From Oscillospiraceae bacterium (GTDB taxonomy: Bacteria > Bacillota > Clostridia > Oscillospirales > Oscillospiraceae), in contig JAGFXR010000013.1 in NCBI GenBank assembly GCA_017861365.1, positions 1-42,460 of the forward strand: DNA of 42,460 nucleotides. Direction: 5' to 3'. Position 1 is the first letter of the stretch, and each line of letters opens with the position of its first letter. Below are positions 7,980-18,189 of the stretch, one piece after another. A model generated the notes under the pieces. It made no database searches and had not been told where the DNA came from. It was given only the letters and a program-made list of their open reading frames with translations. Position numbers and translations under genes: made by a program.

Positions 7980-9332
7980 TCATTCAGGCGCATCCACGGT
8001 TTCTGGCGACTGCTGCGCCGTCTTGCTCTCCAATTGTTTTGCCCGATTGACTAAAATAATTGAAATGAGCAGATGACACACTTCCCCTGCAAGGAAGGTC
8101 AGATAAAGGCCTTTCCCATCAAAAACAAACAGGGAGAGCAGCAGAAAGCCCTGGACAAAGCCGATGCACCGTAATAAAGAGATCAAGGTGGAACAAGCGT
8201 TGCGCTCTGTGGTTTGAAAATAAAGGATATTCATGAGTGTAGTACCGATCGCGATGTGTGCAATCGAGTAGAGACGGAGCATCTGGGTTGTCAGGCTTGT
8301 CAGCTCCGGGTTGCCTGCCCGAAACAGCGATACCATACCGCTGCTGAAGATGATGCACAGGCTTACCAGCACCGTAGGGACGATTACGTTGGTACAGACG
8401 CCGAGACGATATACCCGGTCAAAGGACTTGGTGTCCCCGCTTCCGTGGTAAAGGCTCATAAGGGGCTGAGCGCCCTGTGTCACGCCGACCAGCGTCATAT
8501 TGATGATGGAACAAACATACCCCACGATGGAGTAGGCGGTGACGCCAAGTGTCCCCAGCGTGTGCATGATTGCCAGGTTAAAGGAAAACGTGACGGCAGG
8601 CAGGCTGAATTCCATCAGGAAAGTAGCAAATCTGTTCCTGAGGATACGCCTGATATCGGCGATATCAAAATGAGGCGCATGGATTCGCAGAGTACCTTGC
8701 TTTCTTGTGAAGTGAACGGCATAAAAGGTAAGCTCTATCAGCATTCCAATCCCGTTTGTGATGGCCGCGGCCTCGATGCCGAAACCTAAAATGAGGATGA
8801 AAATGACGTCAAGGGCGGCGTTGATGACCGCTCCGGTCACGGATGCCAGCATGGCCAGTTTCGGAGAAGCATCATTGCGTACAAACGCGGCAAACAGGCA
8901 AACGAGCATCTGAAAGAAGAAAAATGGCGTTAACCAGGTCAGATATGCCACGGTGGAGGGCAGCAACGCGTCATTTGCTCCGAAAAACACAGCCAGCCGC
9001 TCCCGGAAGAAAAAGCTGCACAAAGCCATTATGGCTCCAATGGCAGCGGACATCGTGAGGCATTGATTGAAGATATGATTCGCCTTGGCGGCTTCTCCCT
9101 GTCCCTTATAGAACGAATAAACATTCGCTCCGCCGATTGCAATCAGCATGGCCAGTGAGATCACCACCATGGTGCAGGGGAATGCAATATTCACGGAGGC
9201 AAGCCCGATTTCACCGATCCCGTGGCCTACAATGATGCCGTCCAATATTACATAAAGAGCCTGTACCACCATTCCAACGACCGCTGGAATCACATATTTG
9301 ACAAACTGCTGATGGATTTGCCGAGTCTGCAT
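7980..9332 (-). CDS. MATE-family multidrug/cation efflux transporter
   Basis: This is a 450-residue integral membrane protein with about 12 hydrophobic helices and the MATE opening FVKYVIPAVVGMVVQALYVILDGIIVGHGIG (residues 10-40, abridged family pattern). It also has GGANVYSFYKGQGEAAKANHI and the second-half equivalent GVTQGAQPLMSLYHGSGD. Such pumps export cationic drugs or metabolites using a Na+ or H+ gradient. Substrate is unknown. GGGAGG lies ten bases before the ATG. Expression is probably controlled at the leader: a perfect consensus promoter lies 160 bases upstream, with a terminator-like hairpin in between. Confidence 0.93.
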   Translation of the reverse strand: MQTRQIHQQFVKYVIPAVVGMVVQALYVILDGIIVGHGIGEIGLASVNIAFPCTMVVISLAMLIAIGGANVYSFYKGQGEAAKANHIFNQCLTMSAAIGAIMALCSFFFRERLAVFFGANDALLPSTVAYLTWLTPFFFFQMLVCLFAAFVRNDASPKLAMLASVTGAVINAALDVIFILILGFGIEAAAITNGIGMLIELTFYAVHFTRKQGTLRIHAPHFDIADIRRILRNRFATFLMEFSLPAVTFSFNLAIMHTLGTLGVTAYSIVGYVCSIINMTLVGVTQGAQPLMSLYHGSGDTKSFDRVYRLGVCTNVIVPTVLVSLCIIFSSGMVSLFRAGNPELTSLTTQMLRLYSIAHIAIGTTLMNILYFQTTERNACSTLISLLRCIGFVQGFLLLSLFVFDGKGLYLTFLAGEVCHLLISIILVNRAKQLESKTAQQSPETVDAPE

Positions 9333-9385
9333 ACGAAAAGTTCCTCCCTTAAGCGATCTGCGTTATGTGCATTCAGGGCAATAAA

Positions 9386-9467
9386 AAGCCGGATAAAATA
9401 CCGGGAATTTCCCGACATCTTATCCGGCTTCGATTCTAATAAGCCCTCCGATAACACGCTTAAATCG
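9386..9467 (-). promoter_or_regulatory. attenuator-like leader of the MATE gene with mutually exclusive hairpins
   Basis: Positions are plus-strand and the RNA is read on the minus strand. A terminator hairpin pairs 9420-9430 with 9386-9396 (AAGCCGGATAA with TTATCCGGCTT), has an inner stem at 9402-9414, and is followed by TTTTAT. Its 5' arm can instead pair with the upstream segment 9441-9454 (UUAUC-GGAG-GGCUU), an antiterminator. That segment can in turn be held by a third hairpin, 9463-9467 with 9431-9435 plus 9458-9461 with 9441-9444. This is riboswitch-like logic, but I recognise no known aptamer class. Confidence 0.55.
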
Positions 9468-9490
9468 TCGTATGATCTAAGTTCAGGAAA

Positions 9491-9519
9491 ATTATATCGT
9501 GGGATTCGGCGTTTGTCAA
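9491..9519 (-). promoter_or_regulatory. consensus sigma-A promoter of the MATE gene
   Basis: On the minus strand TTGACA (9514-9519), 17 bases and TATAAT (9491-9496) are a perfect match to the housekeeping consensus. Transcription should start near 9484, giving a leader of about 150 bases. Confidence 0.85.
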
Positions 9520-9604
9520 TATGTGTTGGAACTGTAATCCGTATGTTCCCGCGTATTGACCGGATGATCAATCATTTGCGTGAGAGCAGACACCTCCTGC
9601 GCAT

Positions 9605-9634
9605 AAAAAAGCAGACCAATTTTGATTGGCCTGC
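9605..9634 (-). terminator. terminator of the MntR-like gene
   Basis: On the minus strand GCAGGCCAA and TTGGTCTGC form a 9-bp stem with one G-U pair, loop TCAAAA, followed by six Ts. Confidence 0.85.
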
Positions 9635-9677
9635 GAGAATGCCTTTGATAGGAGAGCGGCGCCTCAGCGCATTTCTG

Positions 9678-10181
9678 TCAGGGGGAGGAACATGGGCGTG
9701 AGGCGTTGTCGGGTTCCGCGGCAAACGCGTGGTATTGCTCCAATATATCGGGGTGGACCTCTAAAAATCGATTGAGCAGCGCAAATTTTTGAAGCGTGAC
9801 GGCTGAGATATCGTGTTCAATGAGCTCTGTGTCGGACAGGACCTCCTCGGAGACACCCAGGTTTTTTAAAAAATCCTCAATCATGTTGTGTCGGGCCAGT
9901 AAATACGCTCCCATCTCCCGACCCTGTTCCGTCAGGGAAATCAGATCGTACCGTCTGTAATCCACCAGACCGAGCTTGCTTAAGTTCTGTACCATTTTGG
10001 TAGCGGAGGGAGCCGTGACGTTCAACAGCTCAGAAAGGGTGTTGACGCGCAGAAATCCGCCGGTCAGGCTGCGGCGGTAGATCATTTCCAGGTAATCCTC
10101 CATGGCCGGGGTCAGGCTCTTGTCCTGCCGTTCCAGCTGCTGGTAACCACGTACGGTGTGAAATTGAGAATATTGTTCCAT
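9678..10181 (-). CDS. mntR: MntR-like metal-dependent transcriptional repressor (DtxR family)
   Basis: This is a 167-residue DNA-binding protein. A winged helix lies at about residues 22-85, with the recognition region LNVTAPSATKMVQNLSKLGLV, then a dimerisation domain. Metal ligands match the manganese sensor MntR rather than the iron sensor DtxR: Asp29, Glu32, His98, Glu119, Glu122 and His123 fit MntR D8, E11, H77, E99, E102 and H103, with Glu where DtxR has Cys102. It should bind DNA when loaded with Mn(II). There is a 20-residue N-terminal extension before the usual start. No manganese transporter gene is nearby, so its targets lie outside the window or are not obvious. Confidence 0.85.
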   Translation of the reverse strand: MEQYSQFHTVRGYQQLERQDKSLTPAMEDYLEMIYRRSLTGGFLRVNTLSELLNVTAPSATKMVQNLSKLGLVDYRRYDLISLTEQGREMGAYLLARHNMIEDFLKNLGVSEEVLSDTELIEHDISAVTLQKFALLNRFLEVHPDILEQYHAFAAEPDNASRPCSSP

Positions 10182-10315
10182 ATGTCGTTCTCCACTCCTC
10201 TGATTTGCGGGAAATCGCTTTGCTTATATCTATGACAAAATTGCCTGATCTGTGCGGAGCATGGAAGAGATTCAGTCACTGATTTTAAAATAAGTATGCC
10301 TTTTTCCGACAGTAC

Positions 10316-10349
10316 AAAACCGCCCGCTTCGTGTGAAGCGGGCGGTTTT
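10316..10349. terminator. groEL terminator
   Basis: The perfect 15-bp stem AAAACCGCCCGCTTC with loop GTGT is symmetric and ends in TTTT on both strands. It lies 25 bases after the groEL stop. Confidence 0.88.
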
Positions 10350-10374
10350 GGTTCCTTGGGAGGAAATCAGTCGA

Positions 10375-12018
<1,644 letters not shown>

Positions 12019-12025
12019 TTATTTA

Positions 12026-12313
<288 letters not shown>

Positions 12314-12359
12314 TTAAGTTCCTCCTTATATTTTGATCATTGATTTAACTGATTTTATG

Positions 12360-12386
12360 TTAGCACTCATATATTTTGAGTGCTAA
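12360..12386 (-). promoter_or_regulatory. CIRCE operator (HrcA binding site)
   Basis: TTAGCACTC (12360-12368), nine bases and GAGTGCTAA (12378-12386) form a perfect CIRCE inverted repeat in the groES leader. HrcA represses groESL through this element in Firmicutes. No hrcA gene lies in the window. Confidence 0.98.
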
Positions 12387-12393
12387 TGCAAAT

Positions 12394-12399
12394 ATTATA
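12394..12399 (-). promoter_or_regulatory. -10 box of the groES-groEL promoter
   Basis: TATAAT on the minus strand lies just upstream of CIRCE, so the transcript begins at or inside the operator, as expected for HrcA repression. The -35 region is not a clear consensus. Confidence 0.7.
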
Positions 12400-12653
12400 A
12401 TAACCGCCTTCTTCCAATTATGCAACTGCAATTATGCCCATATTTTTGCGAATAATTCGAAAAATAAATGAATATCTTTGCATTACTTCTTCTGACGCAG
12501 CCGTTCTTTAATTTTCTCGTATTTCGTTTGATTCATGGCCTGTCAAATTCTTAAACTGAGCGAAAAAAGACGGTTTTCTGGCACACTGCTGGCAGGAGCG
12601 TTCAATTTCTCCCGTGATCCGGTTCCTGCTGCCAGACGGATGGATCAGGATGA
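12400..12653. other. interval without an accepted gene
   Basis: An AT-rich stretch (12400-12560) precedes a more GC-rich one that ends at the methyltransferase stop. A minus-strand frame ending at 12508 is open back into the methyltransferase gene, but has no ATG, GTG or TTG in a sensible place. I call no gene here. Confidence 0.5.
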
Positions 12654-13769
12654 TCAGGGAAGCATAAACAGGTCGCACTTGATCATTCCGTTGTAAAGCT
12701 TTCTCTTTTTCCCTGCCTGTGAACCGAAGGTGCGTTCAAATTCGGTGTGGGAGGAGAGCAGAAAGAGCTTCCATCCCTCGGGCAGCGTCCGGTATGCCTT
12801 GCCGAAGCCGCGGTACAGCTCCTCTGCTTCCCGGTGCTCCATCAGCCGTTCGCCATAGGGCGGATTGGTTACGATGCGCCCATGGGGTTCGCTCCTGTGA
12901 AATGTCATAGCGTCGGCCACGTCGAACCGAACCAGATCCTCCACTTCCGCGAGACCGGCGTTGTGCCGTGCCAGCTCCACTGCCTTGGGGTCAATGTCGC
13001 CGCCCCAAATGTCGTAGGTGCCTTCAAATTCCCGGTCGATGGCCTCTTCCGCCGCGTCCATCCACGATTGCGTTGTAACCCACTCCCATTTCTGAGCCGA
13101 AAAGCTGCGATTTAAGCCCGGCGCCCGGTTCTTCGCAATCAGCGCCGCCTCAATGGCAATGGTTCCGGAGCCGCAGAAAGGATCGCAGAAAGGGTCGCGC
13201 CCACGGTATTTGGAGAGCAGCACCATGGCGGCCGCGAGGGTTTCCCGCAGGGGGGCCTCCACGCCCGCGGCGCGGTAGCCGCGCTTGTAGAGCCCCGGCC
13301 CGGAGGTGTCCAGCATCAGCGTGGCGGTATCCTTCATAATGGAAAACTGAATTTGATACAGCGCCCCGTTTTCGGGAAGTGTTTCCAGTCCATAGGCCTC
13401 GCCCAGCCGGGAGGCAACCGCCTTTTTGATAATGGACTGACACGCGGGCACAGATTTAAGCACGGAATTGAGAGAATAGCCCTTCACGGGAAACGCGCCG
13501 GATCTGGGAATCAGCTCATGCCACGGCAGAGCTTTGGTCTGTTCGAACAGCGCGTCAAAATCACCCGCCGGAAACTGCCCCAGCACAAGGAGAACCCGCT
13601 CCCCGGTGCGAAGGTTGACGTTGATCCGCGGGATATCCTTCATACCGCCCTCACAGAGTACCCGGCCGTTTTCGGTCTGAACTCCGGGCAGTTCCAGCCG
13701 GCGAAGCTCCTCGGCAGCCAGGGCCTCCAACCCAAATAAGGTTGGGATTGCAAATTGCAGCGTCTCCAT
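12654..13769 (-). CDS. THUMP-domain class I SAM-dependent rRNA methyltransferase (RlmL/YpsC type)
   Basis: The protein has 371 residues from the second ATG at 13769. The first ATG, nine bases earlier, lies only one base after the GGAG ribosome binding site, while the second is ten bases away. Residues 1-60 are a ferredoxin-like start, 60-155 the THUMP RNA-binding domain, and 160-371 the methyltransferase, with DPFCGSGT (196-203) as the SAM loop and NPPY (302-305) as the catalytic motif for exocyclic amines of guanine or adenine. The closest known activity is N2-guanosine methylation of 23S rRNA. It is isolated between terminator-like elements. Confidence 0.9.
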   Translation of the reverse strand: METLQFAIPTLFGLEALAAEELRRLELPGVQTENGRVLCEGGMKDIPRINVNLRTGERVLLVLGQFPAGDFDALFEQTKALPWHELIPRSGAFPVKGYSLNSVLKSVPACQSIIKKAVASRLGEAYGLETLPENGALYQIQFSIMKDTATLMLDTSGPGLYKRGYRAAGVEAPLRETLAAAMVLLSKYRGRDPFCDPFCGSGTIAIEAALIAKNRAPGLNRSFSAQKWEWVTTQSWMDAAEEAIDREFEGTYDIWGGDIDPKAVELARHNAGLAEVEDLVRFDVADAMTFHRSEPHGRIVTNPPYGERLMEHREAEELYRGFGKAYRTLPEGWKLFLLSSHTEFERTFGSQAGKKRKLYNGMIKCDLFMLP

Positions 13770-13813
13770 GTATTGCATACTCCATTCTCAGTTCACGATT
13801 ACTTGTTTTTACG

Positions 13814-13865
13814 ACAGGTGCGATATTCCCCGCCTTCGGAATCGGAAGGGGAATATCGCACCTGT
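13814..13865. repeat. 18-bp perfect inverted repeat downstream of rny
   Basis: The arms ACAGGTGCGATATTCCCC (13814-13831) and 13848-13865 are exact reverse complements around a 16-base loop. They lie 65 bases after the rny stop. Neither strand has a T-run after the stem, so it is not a textbook terminator. It may block RNA decay or be a dispersed element. Confidence 0.75.
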
Positions 13866-13930
13866 GAAATGGTACTTGTCCTGTTCAATCGTTTGACAGG
13901 TCTCCCGCCGTCCGAGCGGGGAGATGTCGA

Positions 13931-15472
13931 CTATTTCGCGTATTCAATTGCCTTGGTTTCCCGCAGGACATGAACCTTAATCTGTCCGGGGTATTCCAGC
14001 TCGTCCTCAATTTTCTTCGCGATGTCCCGGGCCAGGAGAATCATCCGATCCTCTGAAATCGCCTCGGGATTCACCATAATGCGAACCTCGCGGCCAGCCT
14101 GGATGGCATAGGATTTATCCACACCGGGGAAGGAGGCTGTGACCTCCTCCAGTTTTTCCAGACGCTTGATATAGTTTTCCAGATTTTCGCGCCGGGCACC
14201 GGGGCGTGCCGCTGAGATCGCGTCGGCGGCCTGCACCAGACAGGCGACCACTGTACGGGGCTCCACGTCGTTATGATGTGCCTCAATGGCATGTACAATC
14301 ATTTCATTTTCCTTGTATTTGCGCGCTAGCTCCACGCCGATGGCCACATGGGAACCCTCCACCTCGTGGTCAATGGCTTTTCCCAGATCGTGGAGCAGTC
14401 CGGCACGCTTGGCCTGAGCCACGTCCGCGCCGATTTCGGCGGCCAGCAGTCCTGCCACATGGGATACCTCGATAGAGTGGTTCAGGACGTTCTGACCGTA
14501 GCTGGTGCGGTAGCGCTGGCGGCCCAGCAGCTTGACGATTTCGGGATGAAGTCCGTGGACGTTGGTTTCGAAAATCGCGCGCTCGCCCTCCGCCTTGATG
14601 GTGGCATCTACTTCACGCTTTGCTTTCTCCACCATTTCCTCAATGCGGGCCGGATGGATACGTCCATCCAGAATTAACTTCTCCAGTGCCAGCCGCGCGA
14701 TCTCCCGCCGGACGGGGTCAAAGCAGGAAATGGTGATGGCCTCGGGGGTGTCGTCAATGATCAGGTCGACGCCGGTCATAGTCTCCAGCGTGCGGATGTT
14801 GCGGCCCTCCCGGCCAATGATGCGCCCTTTCATTTCGTCGTTGGGCAGGGGAACCACGGAGACCGTCGCCTCCGCCACATGGTCGGCGGCGCAACGCTGA
14901 ATCGCCAACGAGATGATCTCCCGGGCGTTTGTCTCGGCTTCCTCTTTAAAGCGGGTCTCAATTTCCTTCACCTTCATGGCAGCCTCATGGGTTACCTCGT
15001 CCTCCAGCTGATCAATCAGGTAACGCTTCGCCTCCTCAGAGGTGAAGCCGGAAATGCGCTCCAGCACGTCCAGATGACTTTTCTTAATCAAAGAAATTTC
15101 AGTTTTCTGGGTGTCCACCTCTGCCAGACGGGCAGAGAGGAGCTCTTCCTTTTTCTCCATGTTTTCGGTTTTGCGGTCCAGGTTTTCTTCCTTCTGCTGC
15201 AGCCGCCGCTCCTGCTTCTGGAGTTCGGCGCGGCGCTCTCTGGCATCCTTCTCCTGTTCCGCGCGGGCCTTTAAAATCTCTTCCTTTGCTTCTACCAGCG
15301 CTTCCCGTTTCTTACTCTCCGCCGCCTTGATGGATTCGTTGATAATTCGCTTCGCTTCCTCTTCAGCGCTGGAAATTTCCTTCTCCGCGACATTTTTGCG
15401 GTACGCGATACCCAAAGGGAACCCGATGACCAGTGCGACCAGAAACACGACGACACCGAGTAGTATATTCAT
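13931..15472 (-). CDS. rny: ribonuclease Y
   Basis: This membrane-anchored endoribonuclease starts mRNA decay in Firmicutes. The ATG at 15472 gives 513 residues and places the membrane helix [20 protein letters not shown] at the N-terminus as usual; a GTG at 15514 would add 14 residues. A long Lys/Glu/Arg coiled coil follows (about 25-190). Next is a KH RNA-binding domain with [16 protein letters not shown] (about 205-270), then the HD hydrolase domain with [20 protein letters not shown] and AHHND. The end is [12 protein letters not shown], conserved in the family. AGGT lies seven bases before the chosen start. The gene appears to be monocistronic. Confidence 0.97.
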   Translation of the reverse strand: MNILLGVVVFLVALVIGFPLGIAYRKNVAEKEISSAEEEAKRIINESIKAAESKKREALVEAKEEILKARAEQEKDARERRAELQKQERRLQQKEENLDRKTENMEKKEELLSARLAEVDTQKTEISLIKKSHLDVLERISGFTSEEAKRYLIDQLEDEVTHEAAMKVKEIETRFKEEAETNAREIISLAIQRCAADHVAEATVSVVPLPNDEMKGRIIGREGRNIRTLETMTGVDLIIDDTPEAITISCFDPVRREIARLALEKLILDGRIHPARIEEMVEKAKREVDATIKAEGERAIFETNVHGLHPEIVKLLGRQRYRTSYGQNVLNHSIEVSHVAGLLAAEIGADVAQAKRAGLLHDLGKAIDHEVEGSHVAIGVELARKYKENEMIVHAIEAHHNDVEPRTVVACLVQAADAISAARPGARRENLENYIKRLEKLEEVTASFPGVDKSYAIQAGREVRIMVNPEAISEDRMILLARDIAKKIEDELEYPGQIKVHVLRETKAIEYAK

Positions 15473-15557
15473 AAAAGGACCTATTTTCACACACCTCAGC
15501 TTTCTTTTGTACACTTCTTCTTATATTAAGATAAATACGGCATAATGTCAAGAAAAA

Positions 15558-16082
15558 TTACGGATTATTCGGCGTTTTACACAAAAATATCGAGCTTTGT
15601 TCCATCTGAGCTGGAAGAGAATCATCCCCGTCAACCCAATCCTGAACCTGGAACACTCTGTATTGCGTTTTTGTGTCCCGCACCACGACTTTTCGGACGC
15701 CCGCGTTGATGATCAGTCTGCGGCACATGGAGCAGGGCGAGGAATCTGGGATCAGGGATGCGTCCCTCGGATGCAGGCAGGCCAGATAGAGGGTGCTGTC
15801 CAGCGCTTCCCGCCGTGCCGCGGAAATCACGCAGTTTGCCTCCGCGTGAACAGAACGGCACAGCTCGTACCGTTCCCCGGAGGGGATTTGCATCGCCTCC
15901 CGCGTACAATAGCTCAAATCCACACAGTTTTTTCTGCCCCGGGGGGCTCCGTTGTATCCGGTGGCGATGATTTCATCATGCTTGACCAGAATTGCGCCGT
16001 AGCACCGCCGAAGGCAGGTGGAACGCCCGGCCACGGTGGATGCGATATCCAAATAGTAATTTGTTTGATCAATTCTTGCCAT
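15558..16082 (-). CDS. deoxycytidylate (dCMP) deaminase
   Basis: The 174-residue zinc enzyme converts dCMP to dUMP, feeding thymidylate synthesis. The zinc site is clear: His79-Ala-Glu81 (the Glu is the proton shuttle) and P-Cys117-x2-Cys120. The second conserved block GYNGAPRG binds the substrate, and an upstream CVDLSYCTRE segment carries extra cysteines as in the ComEB/dCMP deaminase family. GAAGGG precedes the ATG by six bases. Promoter TTGCCT-17-TATACT lies just upstream. The family is close to ComEB of the competence locus, but no com genes are nearby. Confidence 0.93.
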   Translation of the reverse strand: MARIDQTNYYLDIASTVAGRSTCLRRCYGAILVKHDEIIATGYNGAPRGRKNCVDLSYCTREAMQIPSGERYELCRSVHAEANCVISAARREALDSTLYLACLHPRDASLIPDSSPCSMCRRLIINAGVRKVVVRDTKTQYRVFQVQDWVDGDDSLPAQMEQSSIFLCKTPNNP

Positions 16083-16118
16083 GAAAGACCCTTCTTCAGT
16101 CCAAAATGTTTCCTAAAC

Positions 16119-16147
16119 AGTATAACGAATCTCAAGTCCGAAGGCAA
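16119..16147 (-). promoter_or_regulatory. candidate promoter of the dCMP deaminase gene
   Basis: On the minus strand TTGCCT (16142-16147), 17 bases and TATACT (16119-16124), about 37 bases before the start codon. Confidence 0.55.
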
Positions 16148-16179
16148 TACAAATTCACAATATGTTTACCATTCATCCA

Positions 16180-16208
16180 TTGACGCGGAGGGCGGAAACC
16201 GCTATATT
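16180..16208 (+). promoter_or_regulatory. candidate promoter of the zinc-ribbon membrane protein
   Basis: TTGACG (16180-16185), 17 bases and TATATT (16203-16208), about 40 bases before the ATG at 16249. It is back to back with the dCMP deaminase promoter. Confidence 0.65.
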
Positions 16209-16248
16209 AGGATTATAGAATATCCCATCATAAGGAGTCGAACGCGTT

Positions 16249-16638
16249 ATGCATATTATACAGCGAATGATGTACGGGCGATACGGCACCGATCAGCTGT
16301 CGCTTTTCCTTTTGGCTATTTATGTGCTGTTTTATCTGATTGCCATGTTCACGGGGCTGATTGTATTCAATTGGATCGGTACTGTGTTGATTCTGGCGGG
16401 GTTTTTTCGCATGTTTTCCCGTAATCTGGAGAGACGCCGCATGGAAAACATGAAATTTCTTCACCTGGTGAAACCCATCACCGACTGGTTCCGGATACGG
16501 CGGGCCGTCCACCGGGATCGTGAGCACAGCTACTTTAAATGCCCCAACTGCGGACAGCGCCTCCGGGTTCCCCGGGGAAAAGGAAAAATCACCATCACCT
16601 GCCGGGCCTGTGGTACTGCGTTTCAGGAAAAATCCTGA
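16249..16638 (+). CDS. small membrane protein with a C-terminal zinc ribbon
   Basis: The product has 129 residues. Two hydrophobic helices lie at about 16-37 and 39-56, followed by a basic linker (NLERRRMENMKF, IRRAVHRDRE). A four-cysteine zinc ribbon CPNCGQRLRVPRGKGK ... CRAC lies at about 98-122, the same kind of domain seen in the zinc-ribbon of bacterial membrane proteins that sense or bind RNA or protein partners. AAGGAG lies in the leader. Its function is unknown. It is the only plus-strand gene in a long minus-strand stretch and has its own promoter and terminator. Confidence 0.8.
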   Translation: MHIIQRMMYGRYGTDQLSLFLLAIYVLFYLIAMFTGLIVFNWIGTVLILAGFFRMFSRNLERRRMENMKFLHLVKPITDWFRIRRAVHRDREHSYFKCPNCGQRLRVPRGKGKITITCRACGTAFQEKS

Positions 16639-16658
16639 TGTCCGCCACAAAACGATGA

Positions 16659-16700
16659 AAACGGTTGAGAACCGCCGGAACGGGCGGTCCTCAGCCGTTT
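16659..16700. terminator. bidirectional terminator between the zinc-ribbon gene and the mnmE side
   Basis: Arms 16659-16676 and 16683-16700 pair over 18 positions with one G-U and one mismatch. TTTCTTC follows on the plus strand and TTTTC on the minus strand. Confidence 0.7.
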
Positions 16701-16702
16701 CT

Positions 16703-16795
16703 TCATATTCCCGGGGGCTCGTCCCGGGGGAACACAAAGTCCAGCTTCAGATCATTCCGCATGGCGGTCAGCTTGCGCTCCATGGTAAAGAGCAT
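16703..16795 (-). CDS. possible 30-residue peptide downstream of mnmE
   Basis: An open frame encodes a charged 30-residue peptide (begins MLFTMERKLTAMRND, ends FVFPRDEPPGI). It follows mnmE by 26 bases and stops just before a terminator hairpin, the normal place for the last gene of an operon. However, the best ribosome binding site (GGAT) is about 15 bases away from the ATG. It could be a real small gene, a relic of a longer one, or chance. Confidence 0.3.
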   Translation of the reverse strand: MLFTMERKLTAMRNDLKLDFVFPRDEPPGI

Positions 16796-16821
16796 GCCAT
16801 TTTAAGACTTATCCAGACACA

Positions 16822-18189
16822 TTACTTACCGACGCAAAATCGCTGAAAAATCCGGTTGGTCACATCGTTCCGGACGGTTTTGCCAGTCAGTTCGCCCAGA
16901 AATTCCATTGCCTGCTCCACATCCGAGAGAACCGCGTCCGGTGTCATCCCCGCCGCCATTGCCTCTGCCGCGTGTCGGACGGCGGCCAGTGCCCGCCGCG
17001 CCGCGTCCTCCTGTCTGGCATTGGTCAGCAGGGTGCCAAGCTCTCCCTCCCCCGGCGGAAACAAAAGGGCGATAGCGTCCTCCAGCTGCGCAAGTCCCTC
17101 ACCCGTCAGTGCGCTGACCGGGCAGACATGGGAAAAACGTGATCTCAGCGGCTCTAACTCCAGACGGCAGGGCAAATCTGATTTATTTACCACACATATG
17201 GTCCTAGAGGCGGATAAAGCGGCTTCAATCGCCGCCATGTCCTCCGTCTCCAGCGGGCGGGAGCCGTCCAGCACCAGCAGAGCCAGCTCGGAGGACTTCA
17301 AAGCCGCCTGGCTGCGCTCCACCCCTGCCCGCTCCACGGTGTCGTCGGTGTCCCTCAGTCCGGCGGTATCAATGAGTCGGAGAAGCACGCCACCCGCCCG
17401 CAGACGCTCCTCCACCGTATCCCTGGTGGTACCCGCAACGGGGGTCACAATGGCGCGCTCGTAACCCAGCAGCGCATTGAGCAGGGAGGACTTGCCCGCG
17501 TTGGGACGGCCCACGATGGCACAGGGAATCCCGTCCGCCAGCAGCTTTCCCCGGCGGTAAGTGCCCAGCAGGGACTGAAGCTCACCCTCCGCCGTACTCA
17601 GCGTCTCCTCCAGCACCCGGGCGGTAAAAGGATCGATATCCTCGTCCGGGTAATCCAGTACGGCACAGAAATGGGCGGATACATCCACAAGCCCCTCATA
17701 AATCCGCTCCACCCGCCGTGACAGGGCACCGCCCAGCTGACTTGCCGCATTACGGGCGGCTTCGGCGGTTTCCGCGTCGATCAGATCGATGACGGCCTCC
17801 GCCTGGGTTAAATCCAGCATGCCGTTCAAAAAGGCCCGTTTGGTAAACTCTCCCGCCGCCGCCTGCCGCGCTCCGTGAGCGCACACCGCCTCCAGCGCCA
17901 GAGCCAGCACCGCGGGTGAGCCGTGGCACTGGAGCTCGGCGGTGTCCTCTCCGGTGAAGCTCCGGGGCGCCCGGGCATAGGTAGCCAGAGCGGAATCGAT
18001 GACATTTCCTTCACGGTCACGGAGTGTGCCGTAAACCAGACGGCGGGGCCGGCAGTCTCTCAGCTTTTTACCGCTGTTTGTCTGAAATACAGCTTCCACC
18101 GCCTCTACGGAACCGGGCCCGGACAGACGGACGATGCCGATGGCGCTTCGGAGCGGCGCCGTGGCAACGGCCGCAATGGTGTCTGTCAT
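16822..18189 (-). CDS. mnmE: tRNA uridine-5-carboxymethylaminomethyl modification GTPase MnmE
   Basis: The 455-residue product starts at the ATG at 18189 (MTDTIAAVATAPLRSAIGIV, the family start); longer in-frame starts reach back through non-conserved sequence. The N-terminal tetrahydrofolate-binding domain covers about 1-118. The helical domain is split around the G domain, which has GRPNAGKS (227-234), TTRD (254-257), DTAG (274-277) and NKSD (335-338). The C-terminal Cys-Val-Gly-Lys is the catalytic CxGK motif. With MnmG it modifies wobble uridine of tRNAs. MnmG, jag and yidC, its usual neighbours near the origin, are absent here. Confidence 0.97.
   Translation of the reverse strand: MTDTIAAVATAPLRSAIGIVRLSGPGSVEAVEAVFQTNSGKKLRDCRPRRLVYGTLRDREGNVIDSALATYARAPRSFTGEDTAELQCHGSPAVLALALEAVCAHGARQAAAGEFTKRAFLNGMLDLTQAEAVIDLIDAETAEAARNAASQLGGALSRRVERIYEGLVDVSAHFCAVLDYPDEDIDPFTARVLEETLSTAEGELQSLLGTYRRGKLLADGIPCAIVGRPNAGKSSLLNALLGYERAIVTPVAGTTRDTVEERLRAGGVLLRLIDTAGLRDTDDTVERAGVERSQAALKSSELALLVLDGSRPLETEDMAAIEAALSASRTICVVNKSDLPCRLELEPLRSRFSHVCPVSALTGEGLAQLEDAIALLFPPGEGELGTLLTNARQEDAARRALAAVRHAAEAMAAGMTPDAVLSDVEQAMEFLGELTGKTVRNDVTNRIFQRFCVGK

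Noticed and set aside
9290-9571. Open frame through the MATE leader as a possible leader peptide gene
   Set aside because: The ATGs in this frame have no ribosome binding site and the frame runs into the MATE gene out of frame. The leader is better explained as RNA structure.
12508-12653. Minus-strand frame after the rRNA methyltransferase with a CQQC motif and an AraC-like end
   Set aside because: The frame has no ATG, GTG or TTG with a ribosome binding site in the free interval and continues into the methyltransferase gene in another frame. The similarity is too short to support a relic.
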